Positions 45,796 through 54,638 of a DNA stretch of 64,000 nt are shown piece by piece. The notes beneath the pieces were generated by a model. It was not told the origin of the DNA. It did no database searches and saw only the letters and a list, made by a program, of their open reading frames with translations. Numbering within the stretch: the first letter of the stretch is position 1; each line of letters opens with the position of its first letter. Made by a program: the position numbers and the translations under genes. This DNA is from JANWHQ01 sp963775275. Lineage in GTDB: Bacteria > Pseudomonadota > Alphaproteobacteria > Caulobacterales > Caulobacteraceae. The DNA lies in assembly GCA_963775275.1 (NCBI GenBank), contig CAVZII010000005.1:3844001-3908000 (forward strand). The letters run 5' to 3'.

Positions 45796-46329
45796 ATGAA
45801 ACCTCTGTTGATCGCGACCATGGCCGCCAGCCTCGTCCTCGGCGCCGGCGCCGCCGTTCCGGCCGCGGCCCAGTCGCACGGCCATGGCCACGGCGGCTCT
45901 CAGGGCTCGTCTCAGCAACGCGGCGGCGACCGCGGGAATTCCGGCCGTCAAGGCGGCGGCTCGCAGCGCGGCCCGCAAGGCCAGCGCGGCCCGCAGGGTC
46001 AGCGCGGTCCGCAAGGCGGGCCCGCCGGCCGGCAGTCCAACCAACGCTACAACCGGCGCAGCTACGAGCGGAACTGGCAGGCGCAAAGGCGCTTCCGCGT
46101 CCGTCCGTACCGGGCGCCGCGCGGCTGGGCCTACCGCCGCTGGGGCTATGGCCAGATCCTGCCGCGTCTCTACTGGTCCCAGCAGTATTGGCTGAGCAGC
46201 TACTGGCTCTACGGATTGGTCGCGCCGCCCTACGACTGCGTTTGGGTGCGCTACGGGGATGACGCCCTCTTGATCGACAGGCGCAGCGGCGAGATCATCC
46301 AGGTGGCCTACGGGGTCTTCTACTACTGA
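45796..46329 (+). CDS. RcnB-like periplasmic protein with Gly/Gln/Arg-rich linker
   Basis: 177 residues: a Sec signal peptide (ends PAAAQS), then a low-complexity segment from about residue 27 to 90. This segment is rich in His, Gly, Gln and Arg and includes a tandem GPQGQR repeat. The C-terminal RcnB-like domain has YRAPRGWAYRRWGYGQILPRLYW and ends in DALLIDRRSGEIIQVAYGVFYY. RcnB affects nickel/cobalt homeostasis in E. coli; the role of these paralogues is unknown. TTGGAGA lies upstream of the ATG at 45796. Confidence 0.8.
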   Translation: MKPLLIATMAASLVLGAGAAVPAAAQSHGHGHGGSQGSSQQRGGDRGNSGRQGGGSQRGPQGQRGPQGQRGPQGGPAGRQSNQRYNRRSYERNWQAQRRFRVRPYRAPRGWAYRRWGYGQILPRLYWSQQYWLSSYWLYGLVAPPYDCVWVRYGDDALLIDRRSGEIIQVAYGVFYY

Positions 46330-46365
46330 CGGCGTTCCGCGCCGTGACACCAAGGGGGGAAGGCG

Positions 46366-46821
46366 ATGCGGCGAGCGCTGCCGGGCATGATCGCGGCGGG
46401 AGGCTTGGTCCTGCTGCCAGCCCTGGCGCCCGCCGCCTCGCTCGCTCAGGGCGAGCCTCAGAGCCTGGTGACCATCATCCCGCTCGACGGCGAGGCGACC
46501 GTAGGCGGCGTCAAGGCAGCCTGCACGGGCATCGGCCAGACCCGCGATGATCCCAAGTGGGCGGCCTACCCCGTGCGCGTGGAGTTCTCCAACGCGGCCA
46601 ACGAGTACCTGATCGGCGCCACGGTCCAGGTCCGCACGGCCGCTGGAAAGCCGCTCCTGGCCGTCGACTGCGACGGCCCCTGGGTGCTGCTGGACCTGCC
46701 GCCGGGACGCTATGTCGTGGAGGGCCGGATCGACATGTCTCCGGCCAAGCCACGCAGCGCGCCGGTGACCCCGCCCAGGAGCGGTCAGATCCGCGTCGTG
46801 CTCCAGTTCCCCGACGCCTGA
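46366..46821 (+). CDS. Secreted hypothetical protein
   Basis: 151 residues with a signal peptide (MRRALPGMIAAGGLVLLPALAPAASLAQG). The mature part has an Ig-like or carboxypeptidase-regulatory-like pattern (LLDLPPGRYVVEGRI) also seen in short periplasmic proteins. GGGGGGAAGG precedes the ATG at 46366. It is probably co-transcribed with the RcnB-like gene 36 bp upstream. Confidence 0.7.
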   Translation: MRRALPGMIAAGGLVLLPALAPAASLAQGEPQSLVTIIPLDGEATVGGVKAACTGIGQTRDDPKWAAYPVRVEFSNAANEYLIGATVQVRTAAGKPLLAVDCDGPWVLLDLPPGRYVVEGRIDMSPAKPRSAPVTPPRSGQIRVVLQFPDA

Positions 46822-46871
46822 TGGCCCTGGTGCTGGAGTACCGCCGCGCCTGTTGCTAATTCCAGCCGCAC

Positions 46872-46961
46872 GGATGGGTGGCCGAGTGGTTGAAGGCAGC
46901 GGTCTTGAAAACCGCCAGGGGTTCACGCCCCTCGTGGGTTCGAATCCCACCCCATCCGCCA
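46872..46961 (+). tRNA. tRNA-Ser (anticodon TGA)
   Basis: A 90-nt class II tRNA with encoded CCA. The acceptor GGATGGG (46872-46878) pairs with CCCATCC before G-CCA. The anticodon loop CTTGAAA carries TGA, a long variable arm follows, and the T loop TTCGAAT closes with GTGGG/CCCAC. Confidence 0.96.
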
Positions 46962-47081
46962 CGCTCCTGCGTCGTGGGCTGCGGGTGGAAGAGGACCAGG
47001 TTTGCTATTCACTCTCGTCCAGTCCGCCGGGCTCTCGATAAGCGGGGTGCAGCCATCACGCTGAACGCCCGCAACCTTGCG

Positions 47082-48260
47082 ATGGGGAAGTCGCTGACAT
47101 CTCAGCCCGTTGAGGGCCTGCCGCGCCTGCGGATGGGCTTCAATGCGATCTGGACCTATGGCCAGTCCAACGCGGAGGGCAGCCACGCGACGCCCCAGGT
47201 GTCTCGGCCCGTCCAGGACGCCGTCATGCTGGGCGACAGTCCCCGCGCCCAGGCCCCGGAGGCTTATGCGGCGCTCAATGGACCGAACCTTCGCCCGCTC
47301 CAGGGCGGTCCCTACGGGGCCACGACCTGCGAGACGCCCGACGTCGCCGCGGCGGCGATGTTGCGTCGGGCGATGGCCCGCTTCGGTCATGGGACTGACC
47401 GCAGGCTGATCTGCGGCAATGGCGCTGCGGGCGGCGCCTCGATCCGGCGCCTCATCCAGGGGCACACGCACGGTCGGATCGAGTTCTATTCGCGATATAC
47501 GGACTGGCTCGACAGCCTTTCCACGACCCTCGACGACACGCCCTGGCACGTCGTGGCGGCGATCTTGATGCAGGGCGAGAGCAACTTCACCACGCCGCGC
47601 AGGGTCTATCTGCTCAACCTTCGCGCCCTTTATACGAGCCTTTGCGCCGACGCCGGCCAATCGATCGCCCTGTTCTGCGGCGCGCCGGGCGGCAAGCTTG
47701 TGAAGGATGCGGACTTCAGGGGACAGATGGACCTTCCCGTCCACATGGCCATGCAGGATTTCGCCGCCGACACGCCGGGCGTCTTCCTCGTCGGTCCTTA
47801 TGCATCCTACGGTCTTCGCCGTGATCGTATCCACCTTACCCCGCAGGGCGTCGCCGCGTTCGGTCGCAAGATCGGCCAGGCCATGGCCTGCGTGCTGGTG
47901 GAGCGGCGAAGATGGGAGCCCTGCCGCGTGATCGACGCGACCAGCAGCGGCCGGCGGGTCTGGATCAACTGCCTTGTACCGCACCCGCCGATCCTGGCGG
48001 CGGAGGGGATCGCCAACTGGTCCATCACCTTGAAGGACAGCCAGGGCGCCCTGACGCTCGTCGACAAGTCAATCACCGACGAGACGACGATCCTGACCCA
48101 GTGGGATCGGCGTCCCGGCCGGGACGCGCTGCTCTATGTGGGCGGCGAGCATCCGGACGATCCCTTGCTGAGCGGGCTGACGGTCTTCCACGACAGCGAT
48201 CCGCATCCGGCGGGGGTCAACTGGCTCGTTCCCTGGTGCGGCTCGCCGGTCCCCGCATGA
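47082..48260 (+). CDS. SGNH-type esterase (sialate O-acetylesterase-like)
   Basis: 392 residues. The block I nucleophile is TYGQSNAEGS, Gly block GNGAAGGASI, block III Gln/Glu LMQGESN and the Asp-x-x-His in DRIHLTPQG, so all four SGNH blocks are present. It would deacetylate carbohydrate or similar esters. The start is unclear: an in-frame extension reaches back into tRNA-Ser and cannot be real. ATG 47082 or 47124 are the options, and neither has a good ribosome binding site. No signal peptide is evident. Its position just after a tRNA hints at an old integration. Confidence 0.72.
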   Translation: MGKSLTSQPVEGLPRLRMGFNAIWTYGQSNAEGSHATPQVSRPVQDAVMLGDSPRAQAPEAYAALNGPNLRPLQGGPYGATTCETPDVAAAAMLRRAMARFGHGTDRRLICGNGAAGGASIRRLIQGHTHGRIEFYSRYTDWLDSLSTTLDDTPWHVVAAILMQGESNFTTPRRVYLLNLRALYTSLCADAGQSIALFCGAPGGKLVKDADFRGQMDLPVHMAMQDFAADTPGVFLVGPYASYGLRRDRIHLTPQGVAAFGRKIGQAMACVLVERRRWEPCRVIDATSSGRRVWINCLVPHPPILAAEGIANWSITLKDSQGALTLVDKSITDETTILTQWDRRPGRDALLYVGGEHPDDPLLSGLTVFHDSDPHPAGVNWLVPWCGSPVPA

Positions 48261-48321
48261 CGCGGTGGGAGGCCTCCACATGACCTGGGGCAAGAGGCAG
48301 ACTCCGGCCCGGGGAGCCTTC

Positions 48322-49200
48322 ATGCCTGAAGAGACTCCGCCGCCCTCCGGCTTCCACGTCGAGACGATGACGGCGGACGAGCGTGCGGTCCTGATCGACT
48401 GGGCGGCCGCGGAAGGCTGGAACCCCGGCCTCGCCGATCTCGACATCGCCTCGGCCGTCGACCCGGACGCCTTCGTCGCGCTGAAGCGTGCAGACGAGCT
48501 GGTCGGCGGAGGATCGATCTTCCGCCACGGCCCGGGCTTCGGCTTCATGGGCCTGTTCATCATGCGCCAGGACGTGCGGGGCCAAGGCCTGGGCGCCCGA
48601 CTGTGGACGTGGCGCCTCAACCGGCTGAAGCAGCGCCTGGGGCCGGGCGCGACCATCGGCATGGACGGCGTCTTCGAGATGGCGCCCTTCTATGAGCGCG
48701 GCGGATTCACCCCCGCCTACCGCCACCTGCGCTTCCAGGGCGCCGCGCACGCCGGCGAAGGCGTCGACGCCGGCGTCGTTCCCATCGATGCGTCGAACCT
48801 GGAGGCGGCGCTCGCGCTGGACGACCGGCTCTTCCCGGTCCCGCGGCATGACTTCATGCGCCGATGGATCGCCCAGCCTGGGGCGAGCGCTCTGGCGGTC
48901 CCCACTGGGGAAGGCCTTGCGGGTCTGGGCGTGATGCGGCCCTGCCGCCGGGGCTTCAAGATCGGTCCGCTCTATGCCGAGGACGCCGCCGTCGCCGAGC
49001 GGCTGTTCCATGCCCTTCTCGGACGCGCGCAGGGCGAGCTCGTGCAGATCGACGTCCCCGAGCCCAACGCCGCGGCCGTCGCCATGGCGGCTCGCCAGGG
49101 CTTCGAGGAGAGCTTCGGCTGCGTTCGCCTCTATCATGGTCCAGACCCTGGCCTCGACCTTCGCCGGATCTTCGCGACCGCCTCGCTCGAGTTCGGCTGA
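48322..49200 (+). CDS. Tandem GNAT acetyltransferase
   Basis: 292 residues. The N-terminal GNAT domain has the acetyl-CoA motif FIMRQDVRGQGLGARLWTW. The C-terminal half (GLAGLGVMRPCRRGFKIGPLYAEDAAVAERLFHALL ... AAAVAMAARQGFEE) resembles the acetyltransferase_18 domain of the YitH/HolE4 type. The substrate is unknown. GGGGAGC precedes the ATG at 48322; an ATG at 48280 is a weaker alternative. Confidence 0.85.
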   Translation: MPEETPPPSGFHVETMTADERAVLIDWAAAEGWNPGLADLDIASAVDPDAFVALKRADELVGGGSIFRHGPGFGFMGLFIMRQDVRGQGLGARLWTWRLNRLKQRLGPGATIGMDGVFEMAPFYERGGFTPAYRHLRFQGAAHAGEGVDAGVVPIDASNLEAALALDDRLFPVPRHDFMRRWIAQPGASALAVPTGEGLAGLGVMRPCRRGFKIGPLYAEDAAVAERLFHALLGRAQGELVQIDVPEPNAAAVAMAARQGFEESFGCVRLYHGPDPGLDLRRIFATASLEFG

Positions 49201-49354
49201 CCGCATCCACCCGAGGTGGAGCCGTAAGATTCGTCGGCCGCGCGCGACTATCCCCACAAGGGGACGGGGCGAGACGACACGGAGCTGGGCCGCGGCCGCG
49301 CCTGGGGCGGTCTTCGTCCTGGCTCGTCGTGGTCTTCAACGTCCGGCGGCAACC

Positions 49355-51988
49355 TCACGAGGCGGCAAGGCAGCGCGTCAAGGCAGCGGCGGCGGCCTCG
49401 CCATTATCGCCGCTCAGCATCGACAGATGGGTCCCGGGCGTGCGCACCACGTTCAGGACATCAACCCTCGCTCGCCAGGCGGCCGATGCGGTCGGCGTCG
49501 TCCGATCACGCCCCGCCGGCGCGAACAGGGTCACTTCCCCCCGATAGCGGCCGGGACGATGCCGCGCGGAGGCCAGGAGGGCGGCGGCCGTCACCCGAAG
49601 GACACCGGCAGGTGCGAACCTGGAGAGGCCCGGGGCCTCCCGTCCGCCCGCCACGACTCCGGTGCGACGTCCCCTGGCCGCATCGGCGAGGTTCGACGCC
49701 AGCCTCTTCACGCCGCCGGCCAACTGCGCGGGCCAGGCGCCGAGCGGCCACCCGAGGGAACTCATGACCGTGTCGAACAAGCCCACGAGACCGACCTCTT
49801 CGCCGGCCTCGCGCAACCGGCGCGCCATCTCGAAGGCGACGAGACCACCGAAGGAATAGCCGCAGAGTTGATAGGGCCCCTTCGGCTGGCGCGCCCGGAT
49901 GGCTTCCAGATAGGCGCCCGCCATCTCCTCGACAGTCGCAAACGGCGCCTCGCGGCCGTCCAGTCCCTTTGCCTGCAGCCCATAGACCGGGCCCGGATAA
50001 GCCATGCCCCGCGCGATCGCGAAGAGCTCGGCCACATGGCCGCCGGCGCCCGGGACGAAGAAGACGGGCAAGGCGCCCTGCCCCGCCTTCAGCAGGACCA
50101 GCGGTCCGCCGCGCGCCGGCGCGCGCCCGCTGAGGGCCTGACACAGGGCGCCGAACCTCGGCGCCTCGTAGATCAGGGTCAGCGGCAGCTCGAGGCCGAG
50201 CGCCGCCTCCAGCCCCATCACCAGGATGATCGCCTTCAGGGAATCGCCCCCGCCTTCGAAGAAGTCGTCCTCGGAACCGCCTACCGGCGCGCGCAGAGTC
50301 TCCCGCCAGACCCGTGCGACCGTCCGGGCGGTCCGGTCCCCGCCCGGCGACTCCGCCGCGGCCGCGCCGGCGACGCCGGAGTCCTCCGCCCGGCGCTGCG
50401 TCTCATCCATCGCGCGCAGCGCCGCAACATCGAGCTTTGAGCTGGCCAGCCGAGGGATACTCTGGGCCAGGTAGAGGCGCGCCGGGCGCATGGGCGCCGG
50501 CGCCTCACCCATGGTGGACCTCAACGCTTCGAGCAAATCCGCGGGCGCGCCGTCCCTGGCGCTCACATGCGCGACCAGGACGGTTTCGCCGTCCGACCCG
50601 ACCTGACGCGCCAGCGCCCCGACGTCGCGCACGAACGGATGGCGGCGCAGGACCGCCTCCACGCCCTCCAGCTCGACGCGGATCCCCCGGATCTTCACCT
50701 GCCGGTCCTTGCGGCCGATCCGCTCCACAAGGCCATCGGACCGTTGGCGGACGAGATCGCCGGTTCGGACCAGGCGGGCGTCCAATTCGCCCTCCGGAGC
50801 GATCAGGCGCCCTCCGGACCAGACGCCGAGCGCCACGTAAGGGCTCTGCACGACCAGTTCGCCGACCTCGCCCGTCGCCGCGGGGCGCCCGTCCTCGCCG
50901 ACGATCGACAGCCGGTTGCCAGGCAGCGGATAGCCGATCGGAACCCGATCATCCGCCCCACGCAACGCCGGATCGACGAACCACTGCATCATCGGCGCTT
51001 CGGTCGCGGCGTAGATCGACTGGATCGCCGCCCCTGGCGGGAGCTGCGCGCGAACCGCATCCACGTCGCTCCACAGGATGGTGTCGCCGCCGATCCGGAC
51101 CAGCCGCAGGGCTTCGCCGAGCCGCCCGTCCCGGCGCGCGATCAGCGTCCGCAGAAGGGCGGGAAAGGCGAAGAGGATCGTGATCCCCTGGCCCCGGATC
51201 GCCTCGCGGGTCTCGCGCGCGCCAAGTTGATTCACGTCGGCAAGGTGGATGCGCGCGCCGGCCAGGAGCGCGGTCAGGACGTCCCTGACCCCGACGATGG
51301 TCGCCGGCGACGCCAGGGTGAGGAAGCGGTCGTCGGCGTCGATGTGCGCGGCGTTCACGGCCTGGCCTACGCGCTGCAGCAGGCCCCGTTGGCTATTGGC
51401 CACGCCCTTCGGCCGGCCGGTGCTGCCGGATGTGAAAAGGACGCAGGCGGGCTCGTCCGGGCCCAGGGCCGCCGGCCGCCAGTCCGGGCTGACGGGCGGA
51501 ACCGGATCATCCAGGCGCAGGATGTTCTCTGCGACCACGCCGGCGACCCCGGAGGGGACATCCCCGTCGCAGACGACCAGGGCGGGCCCCGCGCCGAGCA
51601 GCAGATCGGCGAGCCAGTTCCCGGGCTGGTCGGGGTCCAGCGCCAGGAACGGCCGTCCAGCGGCCAGGCATCCCAGCATGGCGACGGGGAAACCCCTGGC
51701 CGCCGGCAGGAGCAGACCCACCAACGCTCCCTGTTCCGTCCGCGCCGCGATGGCTTGGCCAAGGCCCCGCACTCGCGCCCACAGCTCGCCGAACGTGAGC
51801 GTCCCCTCCGCGTCGGAGACCGCGACGGCGTCGGGACTCCTGTGCGCCACGCGCTCGAAGAGCTGGATGACGGGCGACGCCAGGTCCTCGTCGGGGAACC
51901 GGCGGAAGGGCCGGTCGACCGGCCCGTTCCAGTCCAGGGGCCGTGGGTCTGTCTCGAGCCAAGTGAATCCGGCGAACCCTGCGCTCAT
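49355..51988 (-). CDS. Stand-alone NRPS-like A-T-TE synthetase
   Basis: 877 residues: adenylation domain (about 35-520; A3 FTSGSTGRPKGV at 185-196, A8-like region RKDRQVKIRGIRVELEGVE, A10 lysine near 508 in RLASSKLD), thiolation domain with the phosphopantetheine serine in EGGGDSLKA (Ser583), and a type I thioesterase with GYSFGG (Ser712), Asp near 739 and His near 854 (PGTHLSM). There is no condensation domain. At the A4 position the usual amino-group-binding Asp is replaced (SPATIVGV, Ile231), so a substrate without an alpha-amino group is likely, such as an aryl or keto acid. It has no biosynthetic neighbours apart from the GNAT gene. Confidence 0.9.
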   Translation of the reverse strand: MSAGFAGFTWLETDPRPLDWNGPVDRPFRRFPDEDLASPVIQLFERVAHRSPDAVAVSDAEGTLTFGELWARVRGLGQAIAARTEQGALVGLLLPAARGFPVAMLGCLAAGRPFLALDPDQPGNWLADLLLGAGPALVVCDGDVPSGVAGVVAENILRLDDPVPPVSPDWRPAALGPDEPACVLFTSGSTGRPKGVANSQRGLLQRVGQAVNAAHIDADDRFLTLASPATIVGVRDVLTALLAGARIHLADVNQLGARETREAIRGQGITILFAFPALLRTLIARRDGRLGEALRLVRIGGDTILWSDVDAVRAQLPPGAAIQSIYAATEAPMMQWFVDPALRGADDRVPIGYPLPGNRLSIVGEDGRPAATGEVGELVVQSPYVALGVWSGGRLIAPEGELDARLVRTGDLVRQRSDGLVERIGRKDRQVKIRGIRVELEGVEAVLRRHPFVRDVGALARQVGSDGETVLVAHVSARDGAPADLLEALRSTMGEAPAPMRPARLYLAQSIPRLASSKLDVAALRAMDETQRRAEDSGVAGAAAAESPGGDRTARTVARVWRETLRAPVGGSEDDFFEGGGDSLKAIILVMGLEAALGLELPLTLIYEAPRFGALCQALSGRAPARGGPLVLLKAGQGALPVFFVPGAGGHVAELFAIARGMAYPGPVYGLQAKGLDGREAPFATVEEMAGAYLEAIRARQPKGPYQLCGYSFGGLVAFEMARRLREAGEEVGLVGLFDTVMSSLGWPLGAWPAQLAGGVKRLASNLADAARGRRTGVVAGGREAPGLSRFAPAGVLRVTAAALLASARHRPGRYRGEVTLFAPAGRDRTTPTASAAWRARVDVLNVVRTPGTHLSMLSGDNGEAAAAALTRCLAAS

Positions 51989-52107
51989 CCTCGAGACGGC
52001 TCCGGGGTCTTCGGATCGCGTCGATGCGCGATCGCCGCGATCATGTCCGCAGCCCGGACAAAGTCAAAGGGTCCGCGCTGCGGCCCGGGGTTTGCTAGGC
52101 TCGCGCC

Positions 52108-53664
52108 ATGAGTCCCCTGCGCGTCTTGGCCGGGTTTCTGGCCGCGGCGGCGGCCTTGGCCGCCCTTCCAGCCGTCGCCCTGCCCGCATCGCTGGCCGGG
52201 CGGGTCGGGGCGATCCTCGCTGATCCGTCCCTCGACGGCTCTACTTTCGGCGTCAGCGTCACCGACCTGGACGGCCGCACCCTCTACGCGCTGAACGACG
52301 GCAAGCTGTTCGAGCCGGCCTCGAACGCCAAGCTGGTCACCACGGCGGCCGCCTTCGCCCTGCTGCCGGTCGACAGGCTCACCTGGACCACCAACGTCGT
52401 CGCCGAGGGCCGCATCGACGCGAACGGCGTCCTGCACGGCGATCTCGTGATCCTTGGCGCCGGCGATCCCACTATGGGCGGGCGGACCTACCCCTACGGC
52501 TCCATGCCGCAGGCCGCGCCCTCCCCGCTCGCGGCGATCGACGACCTGGCCGCGCAGGTCAGGCGCGCGGGCGTGAAGCGGATCGACGGCCGGATCATCG
52601 GCGATGACAGCTTCTTCCCCGACGAGCCCTATGGCGTCGGCTGGGCCTGGAACGATCTGCAGTGGCGCTATGGGGCGCCGGTCTCGGCCCTCACCTTGAA
52701 CGACAATGTCGTGGACCTCGCCCTCGCACCCGATCCGCATCGGCGCGGTGCGGTACGGACCGACTGGACGCCCGCCATTCCCTACTATCGCCTGCAGGAC
52801 GACATGCGCGCCGCGCCACCGGGAGCGGCCGCCCGGCCTGGGATCGACCGGCGCCCGGGAAGCCGCGTCGTGCGCCTGTTCGGCGAGGCCCCGGCCACAG
52901 GCATGATCGTCCACCTCGCACTCGATGATCCGGCGCTCTACGCGGCCATCGCCCTTCGCCAGGCGCTCCAACGCCAGGGCGTCAAGATCGCAGGCCGCGC
53001 CGGCGCCCGCCATCGCCCGCCGGTCGACACCGAACGGTTCCATCTCGAACGGGACCGGCCGCTGGGCCCCGCCCGTCCCACGCCCTCGACGGTCGAGGCG
53101 CCGCTCGGGGGGCGGCGGGTGCTCGCCGCCCGCGTCTCCCCGCCGGTGGTCGAGGACATCGCGGTCATCGACAAGGAGAGCCAGAACCTGCACGCCGAGC
53201 TGCTGCTGCGCCTGCTCGGCAAGCTCGAGGCCGATGACGGCAGCTTCGCCCAGGGCGCAAGGGTCGCACGTCAGGTCCTCCTGGACGCCGGCGTCCGCGA
53301 CGACGACGTCTTCCTCTACGACGGCTCGGGGATGAGCCCCGAGGACCGGATCACGCCGCGCGCCCTGACCAGGCTCCTGGTCTACGCGGCGCAGCAACCG
53401 TGGGGCGCAGCGTTCAAGGCCGCCCTGCCGGTGGCTGGCGTGGACGGCACCCTTGCCTGGCGCTTCCTCGGATCCCCTTTGAAGGGTCGCCTCTTCGCCA
53501 AGACCGGGACGCTCGACGAGGTGAATTCCCTCTCCGGCTATCTCGTGGCCGACAGCGGCCGCACCGTCGCCTTCTCGATCCTCGTGGGAGGCCGCCGGCC
53601 GGGCGACCGGGCCGAGATCCAGGCCCTCGACCGCATCTGCGAGGCCATCGCCGCGGCGGAATGA
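52108..53664 (+). CDS. dacB: D-alanyl-D-alanine carboxypeptidase/endopeptidase (PBP4, S13)
   Basis: 518 residues with a signal peptide (about 1-24) and the three penicillin-binding motifs: SNAK in FEPASNAKLV, SQN in DKESQNLHAELLL and KTG in FAKTGTLDEVNSLSGYL. Length and the large insertion between SxxK and SxN fit PBP4. It trims or cleaves peptidoglycan peptides in the periplasm. It is divergent from the A-T-TE gene over 119 bp. Confidence 0.93.
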   Translation: MSPLRVLAGFLAAAAALAALPAVALPASLAGRVGAILADPSLDGSTFGVSVTDLDGRTLYALNDGKLFEPASNAKLVTTAAAFALLPVDRLTWTTNVVAEGRIDANGVLHGDLVILGAGDPTMGGRTYPYGSMPQAAPSPLAAIDDLAAQVRRAGVKRIDGRIIGDDSFFPDEPYGVGWAWNDLQWRYGAPVSALTLNDNVVDLALAPDPHRRGAVRTDWTPAIPYYRLQDDMRAAPPGAAARPGIDRRPGSRVVRLFGEAPATGMIVHLALDDPALYAAIALRQALQRQGVKIAGRAGARHRPPVDTERFHLERDRPLGPARPTPSTVEAPLGGRRVLAARVSPPVVEDIAVIDKESQNLHAELLLRLLGKLEADDGSFAQGARVARQVLLDAGVRDDDVFLYDGSGMSPEDRITPRALTRLLVYAAQQPWGAAFKAALPVAGVDGTLAWRFLGSPLKGRLFAKTGTLDEVNSLSGYLVADSGRTVAFSILVGGRRPGDRAEIQALDRICEAIAAAE

Positions 53665-53740
53665 TCCTGCACGCCGTCGACAGGCTCCGAGGGCGGCCTC
53701 ATAGTCCGAGCCGGGAACGGAGGCGACGGAGACAGGCGCC

Positions 53741-54616
53741 ATGAGCCTCGCGGAAAGGCTGCGCACCGACGCGCCGGCGTCGGACGAGGGCGCGGTCCGG
53801 GCGCCGATCAACTACCTCGCCCCGATGGACGAGCGGCCGAGGTTTCACGCCCAGGACCATGGCCGCGACAACCTTCGCTACGACCCGCGCGTCATGACCA
53901 TGCACGACGCTCGCGGCTGGGCCTCGGTCCCGACCCTCGAGCGAGAAGGCCTTTGCCTCGTGCGCCAGGCGACGCGGGTGTGCGACTTCCACGATCGCGA
54001 CGAGGTCCAGGCCGTCTACCTCGAGGAGGTCCGCCGCCTCGTCCAGGCCCTGACGGGCGCCGCCAGGGTGTTCGCCGTGCCGGGCGGCGGCATCGTGCGC
54101 TTCGCCGAGAATTCGCCCCGCTTCGGGACCGGGATGAACACCCAGCCCGCGCGCTTCCCGCACATCGATTTCACCCGTAACACCGCGCCGGGCCTCGGCG
54201 ACGCCCGGCTCTTCGGCAGCGAGGCCCTGGACCTGCGCCCCGGCCAAAGACTGGAGGGCTTCAACATCTGGCGGGCGATCACCCCGCCGCCCCAGGACGT
54301 GCCGCTGGCGGTCTGCGACGCCCGCACGGTCGCGCCCAAGGACCTCGTCGTGGGCGACGGCGTCTATGACGAGGCCGAGGATCCGGCCAGGTGGCCGGTC
54401 TCCGAAGCCTTCCTCCTGCGCCATAATCCGGCGCACCGGTGGATCTGGTTCTCGGACATGCAGCCCGACGAGGCGCTGGTCTTCCGCGCCTACGACAACG
54501 CTCCGGTCGAGCGGCCCGCCGTACCGCACTCCGCCTTCGACCATCCGGCCTGTCCGCCGGATGCGCCCGGACGCGAAAGCGTCGAGGCGCGGGCGTTTGC
54601 GGTGTTCGACGACTGA
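53741..54616 (+). CDS. CmcJ/NvfI family oxidoreductase-like protein
   Basis: 291 residues. It starts with APINYLAPMDERP and carries the family blocks VTMHDAR-like, ALTGAARVFAVPGG, PHIDFTRNTA and GFNIWRAITPPPQDVPLAVCDA, then HRWIWFSDMQPDEALVFRAYD. CmcJ and NvfI come from cephamycin and fungal meroterpenoid pathways; members are 2-oxoglutarate/Fe-type or accessory oxidoreductases. A second, divergent copy is at 60630-61496. The start follows GGAGACAGGCGCC. Confidence 0.8.
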   Translation: MSLAERLRTDAPASDEGAVRAPINYLAPMDERPRFHAQDHGRDNLRYDPRVMTMHDARGWASVPTLEREGLCLVRQATRVCDFHDRDEVQAVYLEEVRRLVQALTGAARVFAVPGGGIVRFAENSPRFGTGMNTQPARFPHIDFTRNTAPGLGDARLFGSEALDLRPGQRLEGFNIWRAITPPPQDVPLAVCDARTVAPKDLVVGDGVYDEAEDPARWPVSEAFLLRHNPAHRWIWFSDMQPDEALVFRAYDNAPVERPAVPHSAFDHPACPPDAPGRESVEARAFAVFDD

Positions 54617-54638
54617 CCGGCGAGGCCGTCGGTCGTCG

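Noticed and set aside
46878..47081. N-terminal extension of the SGNH esterase
   Set aside because: The in-frame start lies within tRNA-Ser and the residues encoded there are tRNA sequence.
49355..54616. Complete secondary-metabolite cluster around the A-T-TE synthetase
   Set aside because: Neighbours are a GNAT, DacB and a CmcJ-like gene on different strands; no carrier-protein activator, transporter or tailoring set is visible.
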